A DNA stretch of 14,194 nucleotides from JBCBJX01 sp038522735 (GCA_038522735.1 JBCBJX010000086.1:1-14194); one strand, 5' to 3'. Positions 6,744 through 13,976 are shown, counted from the stretch's first letter. A program made the numbers and translations. Notes: generated by a model not told the origin, from the sequence alone.

Positions 6744-8133
6744 CGCCTTCGCTTTTATTATCCGCAAACACGTATTTATTGCGCCCCGACCGCTTGGCGG
6801 CGAGGAGCGCCTGATCGGCGCGCGTTACGACTGACGCGCCGCGGGCGTCGATTTCGTCCTCGACCGGCGCGACGGAGGCGACCCCGACGCTGATCGTGAA
6901 GCGGATCGGCTCGCCGTCATCGTGCTTCACCCGGAGCGCCTCGGCGTCGGCGCGGAAACGCTCGGCCGCGATGAGAGCGGCCTCTTTGTTCGTACGCGGC
7001 ATGGCGACCACGAACTCCTCGCCGCCATAGCGGCAAGCGAGATCGACGCCGCGCACGGAAGCCGCGAGGCTCCGCCCGAAGACGCGGAGGACCTCGTCGC
7101 CCGCATCGTGGCCGTGTTCGTCGTTGATCGCCTTGAAGTGGTCGATGTCGATGACGAGGACGGAGAGATCGGAGCCCTCCTTCTTCGCCTCGGCCACCAG
7201 CCCTTCCATCTGGGTTGAGAGATAGCGCCGGTTGTGGAGCCCCGTGAGTGGATCCGTAACGGCCATCTCGAGGCTCTTGTGATAGGCGGCGCGCATTTGC
7301 TCGAGGCTCTGTGTGCGGCGGAACTGGGTGCGCATGCGCGCGACCAGCTCGTTCCCGTCGATCGGCCGGGCGATATAGTCGTTGACCCCCATATCGAGGG
7401 CGCGGACGAGCCGGCGCAGATCTCCATCACGCACGAGGCCGAGGACCGGCGTGAACCGGCTGTCCTCAAAGGAACGCAGCTGGGAGACGAGCCGCAGGCT
7501 GTCGGCGCTTTCGAGCCCGAGATCGAGAATGATCACGTCGTGGCCGCCGCCGCGCAGCGACGACAGATGCGGGTCGAGCTCCTGATAACTCGTCAGATCG
7601 AACTCCTCCGACAGGACGGTTTCCAGCGCCTCGAATTCAAAAAGATCGTCGGCGACGACCGCGACGCTGCCGCGGCGGGTCGGCTCGTCCTCGCTCGCGA
7701 CGTGTTCGAGCAGACCGAAGTCCTGACCCGTCTCGAACCGGCGGCGCAGTTCGTCGGTCATGATTTTCAGGCGCGACAATCCGCGCACCCGGGCGAACAG
7801 GGCGAGGTCTTCCACCGGTTTCGTCAGGAAGTCGTCGGCGCCGGCTTCAAGGCTCGCGACCCGGTCGGACTGCTGGTCGAGGGCCGTCACCATGACGACT
7901 GGAATGTGGCTCGTTTCGACGTCGGCCTTCAGCCGCCGGCAGACCTCGTATCCGTCCATCCCCGGCATCATGACGTCGAGAAGCACGATGTCCGGCTGCT
8001 CCGCGCGGGCGATCTCCAGCGCGTCCGGCCCGTTCATCGCCGTTACGACGTCAAAATACTCGGCGGATAGCTTGGCCTCGAGCAACTTCACGTTCGGCTC
8101 GAGATCGTCGACCACCAGAATACGCGCGGTCAT
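6733..8133 (-). CDS. pleD: PleD-type response regulator diguanylate cyclase (REC-REC-GGDEF)
   Basis: Makes cyclic di-GMP from two GTP when phosphorylated; in Caulobacter it drives pole remodelling at the swarmer-to-stalked transition. This 466-aa protein has a canonical first receiver (about 1-120) with D9/D10, phosphoacceptor D53, T83 and K105. The second receiver (about 155-275) is degenerate: D204 remains, but the lysine position is R256 (ARPIDG) and the Thr/Ser position is V234, fitting the adaptor role known for PleD. The cyclase domain (about 290-460) has TDPLTGLHNRR, metal ligand D329 in VIDIDHF, and the GGEEF active site at 370-374. The allosteric inhibition site RxxD is intact as R361-G-V-D364. 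It lies 35 bases downstream of divK and is surely in the same operon. Confidence 0.96.
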   Translation of the reverse strand: MTARILVVDDLEPNVKLLEAKLSAEYFDVVTAMNGPDALEIARAEQPDIVLLDVMMPGMDGYEVCRRLKADVETSHIPVVMVTALDQQSDRVASLEAGADDFLTKPVEDLALFARVRGLSRLKIMTDELRRRFETGQDFGLLEHVASEDEPTRRGSVAVVADDLFEFEALETVLSEEFDLTSYQELDPHLSSLRGGGHDVIILDLGLESADSLRLVSQLRSFEDSRFTPVLGLVRDGDLRRLVRALDMGVNDYIARPIDGNELVARMRTQFRRTQSLEQMRAAYHKSLEMAVTDPLTGLHNRRYLSTQMEGLVAEAKKEGSDLSVLVIDIDHFKAINDEHGHDAGDEVLRVFGRSLAASVRGVDLACRYGGEEFVVAMPRTNKEAALIAAERFRADAEALRVKHDDGEPIRFTISVGVASVAPVEDEIDARGASVVTRADQALLAAKRSGRNKYVFADNKSEGEAA

Positions 8134-8168
8134 TCAGACCCCTCTTCCGGAACTCCTCGGGCGAGACG

Positions 8169-8567
8169 CTAAGCGAGATGTGTTTTAATTTTCTCAAGGA
8201 ACCCGGCGACGGAGATCGGCTTTGCGATGTAATCCTGACAGCCGCCGGCCCTGATTCGCTCTTCGTCGCTTTTCATGGCGAAGGCCGTCACCGCGATCAC
8301 CGGGATGTGGGCGATGCGGTCGTCTTCCTTCATCCGCTGGGTGACCTCGAGGCCGGAGACCTTCGGCAGCTGGATGTCCATGAGGACGAGATCCGGCGTG
8401 TGTTCGCGGGCGAGGCTCAGCGCCGTGTCGCCGTCGCGCGCCTCCAGCGTCCGGTAGCCGTGGGCTTCCAGAAGATCGTTGAAGAGCTTCAGATTAAGCT
8501 CGTTGTCCTCAACGATCAGAACGGTTTTGGCTTGCTCGGTCAGGTCGATGGTCTCCGCAAGGGCCAT
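8169..8567 (-). CDS. divK: Single-domain response regulator DivK
   Basis: Phosphorylation-dependent signalling protein (132 aa) that acts with DivJ/PleC-type kinases and DivL to control CtrA activity and polarity. It is a lone receiver domain with no output. The core reads VLIVEDNELNLKLFNDLLEA, with phosphoacceptor D64 in LVLMDIQLPKVSGLEV (D53 in Caulobacter numbering), T94 in AVTAFAMK, and K116 in YIAKPIS. Residues EERIRAGGCQDYI match the DivK-specific pattern. It carries an N-terminal extension of about 11 residues (MALAETIDLTE) compared with my recollection of the Caulobacter protein. The ATG at 8567 has AAGG 9 bases upstream. The gene is first in the divK-pleD operon and diverges from dinB. 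A CtrA-like box at 8632-8646 probably regulates it. Confidence 0.95.
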   Translation of the reverse strand: MALAETIDLTEQAKTVLIVEDNELNLKLFNDLLEAHGYRTLEARDGDTALSLAREHTPDLVLMDIQLPKVSGLEVTQRMKEDDRIAHIPVIAVTAFAMKSDEERIRAGGCQDYIAKPISVAGFLEKIKTHLA

Positions 8568-8631
8568 TGGTGTTCGCCTTTTCGGCGCGTGCGCCGGTCG
8601 CTCCGTTTGGGTAAAATTTGAGCGATAGGTC

Positions 8632-8646
8632 TTAAAGGTTCCTTAT
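8632..8646. promoter_or_regulatory. CtrA-like box between divK and dinB
   Basis: TTAA (8632-8635), seven bases, then TTAT (8643-8646). This is one base from the CtrA consensus TTAA-N7-TTAA described in Caulobacter. It is 65 bases upstream of the divK ATG and ends 1 base before the dinB GTG. TTAA is rare in such GC-rich DNA, which adds weight. Binding is not shown. Confidence 0.5.
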
Positions 8647-8647
8647 C

Positions 8648-9931
8648 GTGCCTCCCGCCGGATCCGTCGACGGCGCCGAAACGATCTGCCACGATTGCGG
8701 CGCGGGTTTCGCAGCGCTTCAACCGCCCTGCCCGCGCTGCGGCGGGGCGCGGCTCGTCACGCACGTAGAACTCGCAAGCCTTTCGATCGGCCATGTCGAT
8801 TGCGACGCATTTTACGCAAGCGTCGAAAAACGCGACCGGCCGGAGCTCGCCCATCGCCCGGTGATCGTCGGCGGCGGCCGGCGCGGTGTCGTGACCGCCG
8901 CCTGCTACCTTGCGCGGCGCTCCGGCGTGAGATCTGCGATGCCGATGTTCAAGGCGCGCGCCGCCTGTCCGGAGGCGGTCGTCGTGAAGCCCGACATGGC
9001 GAAATACGCAGCCGTCGGTCGGGAGGTCCGCGCGCTGATGCAGACCCTGACGCCGCTTGTCGAACCGATCTCCATCGACGAGGCGTTCCTCGATCTTTCG
9101 GGTACGGAAAAACTCCACGGCGGCCCGCCGGCAGCCACGCTGGCGCGCTTCGCGGCGCGGGTGGAGGCGGAAATCGGGATCACCGTCTCGATCGGGCTCT
9201 CCTGGAACAAGTACCTTGCAAAGATCGCCTCGGAGCTCGACAAACCGCGCGGCTTTGCGGTGATCGGCCGGGCCGACGCAATCCAGAAACTCGCGCCCCT
9301 CCCCCTCTCCGCCGTCTGGGGCGTCGGTCCGAAATTCGCCGCCCGCCTGCTGCGGGACGGTTTCGAGACTGTCGGAGACGTGCAGCGTGCGGAGGACGAA
9401 AGTCTCGCCCGGCGCTACGGCTCCTCCGGCGCGCGCCTCGCCCGCCTCGCCCGCGGCGAGGCCGCGCGGGACGTGACACCCGAGCGCACGGCCAAGAGCG
9501 TCTCCCATGAGACGACGTTTGCAGACGATATCGCGGACCCGGCCGTCCTCGCCGATCGCCTCTGGCCGCTGTGCGAAAAGACCGCCGCGCGCCTGCGCGA
9601 GAAAGCGATCGTGGGGCGCACCGTCACCCTCAAGCTGAAGACCGCGGACTTCGAGAGCCGCACTCGCAGCGTCACCCTGGAGCGCCCGACGGACCTCTCG
9701 GCGCGCCTCTTCGACGCCGCCCTCGGCCTCCTCTACGGCGCGGCCGACGGCGCCCGCTTCCGCCTCATCGGCGTCGGCGTCTCGGGCCTCGCAGACGCCG
9801 AAGCACCGCAGACGGACCTCTTCGGCACCCCCGACGCCAAAGCGAAAGCCCGCGAGGCCGCGATGGACGCCGTCCGCGCGCGGTTCGGCGCGGCGGCGAT
9901 CGGGACAGGACGGGCTGCGGGGAGGCGGTAG
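8648..9931 (+). CDS. dinB: DNA polymerase IV (Y-family) with N-terminal zinc ribbon
   Basis: Error-prone translesion polymerase, 427 aa. The Y-family palm begins with HVDCDAFYASVEKRD: D51 binds metal, and Y56 sits at the steric-gate position of E. coli F13. The catalytic pair D144-E145 is in ISIDEAFLDLSG. The helix-hairpin-helix/thumb region contains VWGVGPKFAARLL. The C-terminus carries QTDLF (388-392), a beta-clamp binding pentapeptide. In front of the catalytic core is an extra module with C14-x2-C17 and C28-x2-C31, a zinc-ribbon pattern also known in other alphaproteobacterial DinB proteins (from memory). The GTG start at 8648 has AAAGG (8634-8638) 9 bases away; starting later would cut into the zinc ribbon. 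No alphaproteobacterial LexA box (GTTC-N7-GTTC) was seen just upstream. Confidence 0.94.
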   Translation: MPPAGSVDGAETICHDCGAGFAALQPPCPRCGGARLVTHVELASLSIGHVDCDAFYASVEKRDRPELAHRPVIVGGGRRGVVTAACYLARRSGVRSAMPMFKARAACPEAVVVKPDMAKYAAVGREVRALMQTLTPLVEPISIDEAFLDLSGTEKLHGGPPAATLARFAARVEAEIGITVSIGLSWNKYLAKIASELDKPRGFAVIGRADAIQKLAPLPLSAVWGVGPKFAARLLRDGFETVGDVQRAEDESLARRYGSSGARLARLARGEAARDVTPERTAKSVSHETTFADDIADPAVLADRLWPLCEKTAARLREKAIVGRTVTLKLKTADFESRTRSVTLERPTDLSARLFDAALGLLYGAADGARFRLIGVGVSGLADAEAPQTDLFGTPDAKAKAREAAMDAVRARFGAAAIGTGRAAGRR

Positions 9932-9937
9932 GGGGCG

Positions 9938-9950
9938 GGCCGGTTCGGCC
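9938..9950. terminator. Small hairpin in the dinB/propeller convergent gap
   Basis: GGCCG (9938-9942) pairs with CGGCC (9946-9950) around GTT. It sits in the 39-bp gap between the convergent stops of dinB and the beta-propeller gene. There is no U-tract on either side, so termination is only a positional guess. Confidence 0.25.
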
Positions 9951-9970
9951 GGGTGCACGCGACATGGGCG

Positions 9971-10888
9971 TTACAGGATCGTGTTCCAGCCCGCCGGCGT
10001 GATCCTGACGACGTCTTTTTCGCCGATGGACCAGACCGCATCTCCGTGAGCGGCCAGCCGACGAAAGCTCTTCGGAATGAGCCGCCCGTCCGACGCCATG
10101 TCCGGGAAGGGAAACGGTTCGAGACCGTCGCCTGTCCACCGATACAGCACGTACGTCGAGGCGATCAGCAGACCGGCGGAGGAGTGCTCCAGATCCCAGA
10201 AATAGGGAATGTCCTGGTCGGCGTGGAGCACCTCCCACTGATCATGACGACCTCTGATCAGCAGGCCGGCCTGGCCGCAGATGTAGACGTAACCGTCGCC
10301 GGCGCAGCGAAGGCCCATCAGCCTGAGATTGGTCGGAGAGCTGACGGATCGCCAGGTCGCTCCATCGTAGCGCCAGATCTCGCCGCTCTTTCCGGCGGCG
10401 TAGACCTCGTCGGAGGAAAAACCGTCGATCGCCTCCAGCGCCGCCACTTCGACCTTCCCCGACTGGCGGCCGGGCGTCCCGTGGTCGAACGGCCGGAACG
10501 GCCCGGCGCCGGTCTTTCGATACACTTGGCGCCCAAATCCGGCCAGGAAGACGGAGTCCGCGATCGTCCGGGCGCACAGGATCGCGCCGCCCCGATCCTC
10601 GCGATCGCGGATCGGCAGCATGCCGATTTCGGTGAGCTCGCCGCCCTTCCATGACGCCGTCTCACCTTCCAGTCCTGCGAGAATGACCTCGTCTCCAGAG
10701 GCGGATCGCGCGATCGCACGACAACTCCAGTCGAGATTCGCCGCCTTCCGCTTTTCGCCCTCAATGTGGAGCAGCACCGTGTGAGGAACATCGATCTGGT
10801 CGTCGAACATGCCGATGAGCAACACTTCGCTGTCGCCGAGCGGAACGCCCCCCGCAAAGCTCACCAGTTTCTTCACATCGACGGTCAT
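9971..10888 (-). CDS. Beta-propeller-like protein, candidate immunity/accessory partner of the DUF4150 toxin
   Basis: A 305-aa protein of unknown function with repeated units of roughly 40-50 residues. Each has a hydrophobic strand ending in a glycine turn and an aromatic strand, for example DEVYAAGKSGEIWRYDGATW, then YVYICGQAGLLIRGRHDQW and AVWSIGEKDVVRI. These resemble BNR/YCF48/WD-like propeller blades; about six can be made out. No signal peptide or transmembrane segment is visible, so a cytoplasmic location is likely. The ATG at 10888 was chosen because AGGA lies 6 bases before it; an in-frame TTG at 10894 abuts that site. It starts 20 bases after the DUF4150 gene's stop on the same strand, so the two form an operon. 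The position directly after a toxin-like gene suggests immunity or effector loading; this is inference, and no immunity family was recognised. Confidence 0.8.
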   Translation of the reverse strand: MTVDVKKLVSFAGGVPLGDSEVLLIGMFDDQIDVPHTVLLHIEGEKRKAANLDWSCRAIARSASGDEVILAGLEGETASWKGGELTEIGMLPIRDREDRGGAILCARTIADSVFLAGFGRQVYRKTGAGPFRPFDHGTPGRQSGKVEVAALEAIDGFSSDEVYAAGKSGEIWRYDGATWRSVSSPTNLRLMGLRCAGDGYVYICGQAGLLIRGRHDQWEVLHADQDIPYFWDLEHSSAGLLIASTYVLYRWTGDGLEPFPFPDMASDGRLIPKSFRRLAAHGDAVWSIGEKDVVRITPAGWNTIL

Positions 10889-10908
10889 CGCCAATCCTTA
10901 GGACGCCT

Positions 10909-12048
10909 TCACGTCGAGAGCGCGTCGGCGCGCTGCTCCCGCGCGAGCTTCAGAATTTCTCGATCCCTCTCGGACATCGTCGATCCGGACGGGTTCTGAT
11001 CGATTGGGTCGGTCCGCTGAACGCCCATCTCTTCGTGACCACGAATGATCTGTTCCTTTATGCAGGTCTTGTTGCACTGCTGGTTTTGCTCGCAATGCCC
11101 CGCGGCGCCCAGCTCCGCTCCGTCCTCAACAGTCCAGTCTTTGCCCGGATTTTCGTTGCGCCATTCCTGCATGTACTCTTTTCGATCGAGACTCAGCACG
11201 CCATGCTCGCCGATATGATAGCTCGGGCCCTCCGTAAACGACGTCGGCGCGTTTCCCATTCGATAGTCAGGATGACTGGCCGCATCGAAGCTCGATTTCT
11301 CGATCAGATGCTCGCCCGTCTGCTTCGGACACTTGACGCCTTCCATGTCGTCATACGGCATCAGCACGCACTTCATGGCTTTGCGGCAGGGGTTCTTGTT
11401 GATCTCGTGCGTATACTCCATATAACGCTCTCGAACCGCGAGCTGGGCCTGCGCGCGAGCGGTCGAGCCTGTAGGAAGGGCGTCACGCGCCGCCTCCGCC
11501 TTTTCGACGTTGGCGACAGCATCCTCGGGACATGCGCTTTTCTCTTCCCACGGATTACACTCACGGGCGACCGCCAGCATGTTCTCCATACACTCGGACG
11601 TTTTCGCCGCCGCCATCAAGGCCGCATTGAGCTGCGGCGGAGCGTTGCAAATGGGAGAACCGTGGTTGTGCGTGGTGAAGTCCAGATGTCGGGCGACATT
11701 CTCGCCTTCGAACTTCACATCCATCGACCACGACGTGAAGTATGCTTTTCCTTTAATTTTGCTTGTAACAACGCCTTTTTTTGGCGCGCTTCCCGCCTCG
11801 TCTCCATAACTGGTCTTGTAGTGTGATTTATTCTTGAGTATGACTTCCTTGCCGACGATCTTGGTGGTCTTGCTACCCGCCGTCGTGTCCGACGCCATCG
11901 CGGTGTTCGGGTAAGGAATAGGAACGCCGGGAGGCGTCGCCGGCGTCAGAGGCGGCGTGAAGCATACGTCAGGGAAGGAGGCGATCGACTTCCCCATGCT
12001 GGACTTCGCCGAGATTTCCCGACCGTTCGCGAAGACGTTGTTCGACAT
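10909..12048 (-). CDS. PAAR-like (DUF4150) protein with C-terminal GHH2-type nuclease toxin domain
   Basis: Candidate type VI secretion effector, 379 aa. Residues 1 to about 130 are PAAR-like: MSNNVFANGREISAKSSMGK, then SFPDVCFTPPLTPATPPGVP, IPYPNTAMASDT and LDFTTHNH. This module is expected to cap the VgrG spike. A helical, cysteine-bearing linker follows (about 140-225). The C-terminal domain starts at CPKQTGEHLIEKSSF (240-254), continues through SYHIGEHGVLSLDRKEY (276-292), and ends with C319, C325 and C329 in CNKTCIKEQI. This pattern recalls Tox-GHH2, an HNH/endonuclease-VII-fold toxin. The signature G-H-H is G245-E246-H247 here, and the usual downstream HGxxH reads HGVLS, so activity is uncertain. 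GGAG lies 7 bases before the ATG. No vgrG, hcp or adaptor gene is in the window. Its G+C is clearly lower than its neighbours'. Confidence 0.85.
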   Translation of the reverse strand: MSNNVFANGREISAKSSMGKSIASFPDVCFTPPLTPATPPGVPIPYPNTAMASDTTAGSKTTKIVGKEVILKNKSHYKTSYGDEAGSAPKKGVVTSKIKGKAYFTSWSMDVKFEGENVARHLDFTTHNHGSPICNAPPQLNAALMAAAKTSECMENMLAVARECNPWEEKSACPEDAVANVEKAEAARDALPTGSTARAQAQLAVRERYMEYTHEINKNPCRKAMKCVLMPYDDMEGVKCPKQTGEHLIEKSSFDAASHPDYRMGNAPTSFTEGPSYHIGEHGVLSLDRKEYMQEWRNENPGKDWTVEDGAELGAAGHCEQNQQCNKTCIKEQIIRGHEEMGVQRTDPIDQNPSGSTMSERDREILKLAREQRADALST

Positions 12049-12133
12049 GACATGTCTCCGTTTTTGGCGGCGACGCCGGCTTGGGAAAACGCGGTCGATC
12101 CCTCACCGCAAAAATGTCCGCCGATGAACTGTA

Positions 12134-12167
12134 ATTCTATTGCACCGACGACAGCAATCTCGTCGGT
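12134..12167 (-). promoter_or_regulatory. Possible promoter/operator of the DUF4150 operon
   Basis: On the minus strand TAGAAT (12139-12134) matches five of six -10 positions, about 85 bases before the ATG. No good -35 exists. Instead a perfect 8-bp inverted repeat, ACCGACGA (12144-12151) and TCGTCGGT (12160-12167) with an 8-base loop, covers the -35 region, as an operator would. The rest of the 254-bp gap (12049-12302) shows no gene I can support. Confidence 0.35.
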
Positions 12168-12302
12168 CTGGTATTCTCCGCCCCTGATGGCGGCCCAAAC
12201 GGCGCGGCGCCGCGAAATTCAGACGGACGACAGTCGTCGCGCCCGGAGCTTGCAGCACGCAGCGGAAACGACGAGCCTTCGAGCGTAGCAGGAGAACCCG
12301 GA

Positions 12303-12764
12303 ATGCCCCGAATCGACACCCGCCTTGAGCAGCTGGGGATCGCCCTGCCCGAGCCGGCCGCGCCCGTCGCCTCGTACGTTCCCTACGTCGAACACGCCGG
12401 CATGCTGACCGTGTCCGGACAGATTTCCTTCGGGGCCGACGGGCTGGTGACGGGGCGGCTCGGGGACGAGCTGTCGCTTGAGGACGGGATCGCGGCGGCG
12501 CGGCTCTGCGGGCTGATGCTGCTCGCCCAGGCGAGAGCCGCCCTCGGCGATCTCGACCGGGTGGAGCGGGTCGTCCGGCTCGGCGGGTTCGTCGCCTCCG
12601 CGCCCCATTTCACGGACCAGCCGAAGGTGGTGAACGGCGCGTCGGACCTCATGCTGGACGTCTTCGGCGAAGCCGGCCGCCACGCCCGGGCGGCGGTGGG
12701 GGCGGCCGCCCTCCCCCTCGGCGCGTCGGTGGAGGTCGAGGGGCTGTTCGCCGTCCGCTCCTGA
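12303..12764 (+). CDS. RidA/YjgF/UK114-family protein
   Basis: Member of the Rid superfamily (153 aa), whose best-known members hydrolyse reactive enamine/imine intermediates from PLP enzymes. It belongs to the longer subgroup that begins with a LGIALPEPAAPVASYVPYVE segment and contains MLTVSGQISFGADGLVTG (about 34-51). Near the C-terminus GRHARAAVGAAALPLGASVE carries R126, the likely counterpart of the RidA substrate-carboxylate arginine. FVASAPHF and VNGASDLMLDVFGEAG are typical of the subgroup. The start has AGGAG (12289-12293) 9 bases before the ATG. It precedes the acyltransferase gene by 34 bases, so they are likely co-transcribed. The true substrate of this subgroup is not established, so the name ridA is not given. 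Confidence 0.9.
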   Translation: MPRIDTRLEQLGIALPEPAAPVASYVPYVEHAGMLTVSGQISFGADGLVTGRLGDELSLEDGIAAARLCGLMLLAQARAALGDLDRVERVVRLGGFVASAPHFTDQPKVVNGASDLMLDVFGEAGRHARAAVGAAALPLGASVEVEGLFAVRS

Positions 12765-12798
12765 CTTACCTCTAGATCGTCGGACGGACGGAGGCATT

Positions 12799-13965
12799 AT
12801 GGACGGCGACCGCATGCTCGCGGCGCGGACGATCGCCGGGATGGACGAGGTGGACGCCGAAGCGTGGGACGCGATCGCGAACCCGCCGGGCGCCGCCTAC
12901 GACCCCTTCGTCAGCCACGCATTCCTGCAGATCCTTGAAGAGTCCGGCTCGGCCCGCGCTGAGGCCGGCTGGCGGCCCATGCATCTCCTGCTGGAGGACG
13001 ATGCGGCGCCCGAGGGCGCGCGCCTGCGAGCCGCCGCGCCGATGTATCTGAAAGGCCATTCTTACGGGGAGTATGTGTTCGACCACGCCTGGGCCCACGC
13101 CTTCGAGGCGGCGGGCGGGCGGTATTACCCGAAGCTGCAGACCTGCATCCCCTTCACGCCGGCGCCCGGCCGGCGGCTGCTGGCGGCGGACCGCGCGATG
13201 ATCACGCCCCTCGGCGCGGCGGCGGCGCAGGTGGCGGAGCGCGCGGGCGTCTCGTCCTTTCATGCAACGTTCATGACGCAAGCCGAATGGTCCGCCCTCG
13301 GTGAAATCGGCTTCCTGCAACGCCTCGACCAGCAGTTTCACTGGGAGAATGACGGGTACGCGACGTTTGATGACTTCCTCGCCGCCCTCGCCTCTCGCAA
13401 GCGAAAGACCCTGAAGAAGGAGCGCGCCGCGGCGCTTGAAGACCGGATCGAGATCGACTGGATCACCGGGTCCGACCTCGAAGAGCGCCACTGGGACGCC
13501 TTCTGGCGATTTTATATGGATACGGGCTCGCGCAAATGGGGAACGCCGTATCTTACACGCACCTTCTTCTCCCTCATCGGCGAGCGGATGGCCGAGGACG
13601 TCTTGCTCGTCTTCGCGCGTCGGGGCGATCGCTATATCGCAGGGGCCCTCAATTTCATCGGATCAGAAGCGCTTTACGGTCGGAACTGGGGCTGTACGGA
13701 GCACGTCCCGTTCCTCCATTTCGAGGTCTGCTACTATCAGGCGATCGAGTTCGCGATCGCGCGCGGCCTGAAACGCGTTGAAGCCGGCGCGCAGGGCGAG
13801 CACAAACTCGCCCGCGGCTATGCTCCGAAGGCGACATACTCCGCCCACTACATTCCCAATCCGAGCTTCCGCGACGCCGTCGCCCGCTACCTAGAAGCCG
13901 AGCGCCGGGAGGTTGAGGGGCACATCGATGTTCTTGAGACGTACACGCCCTTCAAGAAGGGATGA
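12799..13965 (+). CDS. DUF482 (COG3146) GNAT-fold acyltransferase
   Basis: A 388-aa predicted N-acyltransferase of the family annotated as peptidoglycan biosynthesis/recognition, with FemAB/GNAT-like architecture. Recognisable blocks are YDPFVSHAFLQILEESGSA (34-52), GWRPMHLLLEDDA, APMYLKGHSYGEYVFDHAWA (80-99), GGRYYPKLQTCIPFTPAPG (106-124), and near the C-terminus GAQGEHKLARGY (330-341) with TYSAHYIPNPSFRDAVARYL. A glycosyl- or lipid-linked acceptor is unproven. No signal peptide is present. GGAGG (12790-12794) precedes the ATG by 4 bases. In many alphaproteobacteria a glycerophosphodiester phosphodiesterase gene accompanies RidA and this gene (from memory); here it is absent between them. 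The function is inferred from family membership only. Confidence 0.9.
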   Translation: MDGDRMLAARTIAGMDEVDAEAWDAIANPPGAAYDPFVSHAFLQILEESGSARAEAGWRPMHLLLEDDAAPEGARLRAAAPMYLKGHSYGEYVFDHAWAHAFEAAGGRYYPKLQTCIPFTPAPGRRLLAADRAMITPLGAAAAQVAERAGVSSFHATFMTQAEWSALGEIGFLQRLDQQFHWENDGYATFDDFLAALASRKRKTLKKERAAALEDRIEIDWITGSDLEERHWDAFWRFYMDTGSRKWGTPYLTRTFFSLIGERMAEDVLLVFARRGDRYIAGALNFIGSEALYGRNWGCTEHVPFLHFEVCYYQAIEFAIARGLKRVEAGAQGEHKLARGYAPKATYSAHYIPNPSFRDAVARYLEAERREVEGHIDVLETYTPFKKG

Positions 13966-13976
13966 CTCGCGGCCGC

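Noticed and set aside
8568..8647. LexA operator for dinB
   Set aside because: The alphaproteobacterial form GTTC-N7-GTTC was looked for; GTTC at 8638-8641 has no partner at the required spacing.
8540..9958. Long minus-strand open frame (472 aa) covering dinB
   Set aside because: It is antisense to a complete, motif-rich DinB; its composition is arginine/glycine/alanine-rich as expected of a shadow frame in GC-rich DNA, and it has no recognisable domain.
12052..12288. 78-aa plus-strand frame in the gap between DUF4150 and the RidA gene
   Set aside because: There is no ribosome-binding site, no known motif, and it runs through the candidate operator. A minus-strand frame here (containing IAVVGAIELQFIGGHF) looked protein-like but has no start codon and is bounded by a stop near 12219, so it is not called.
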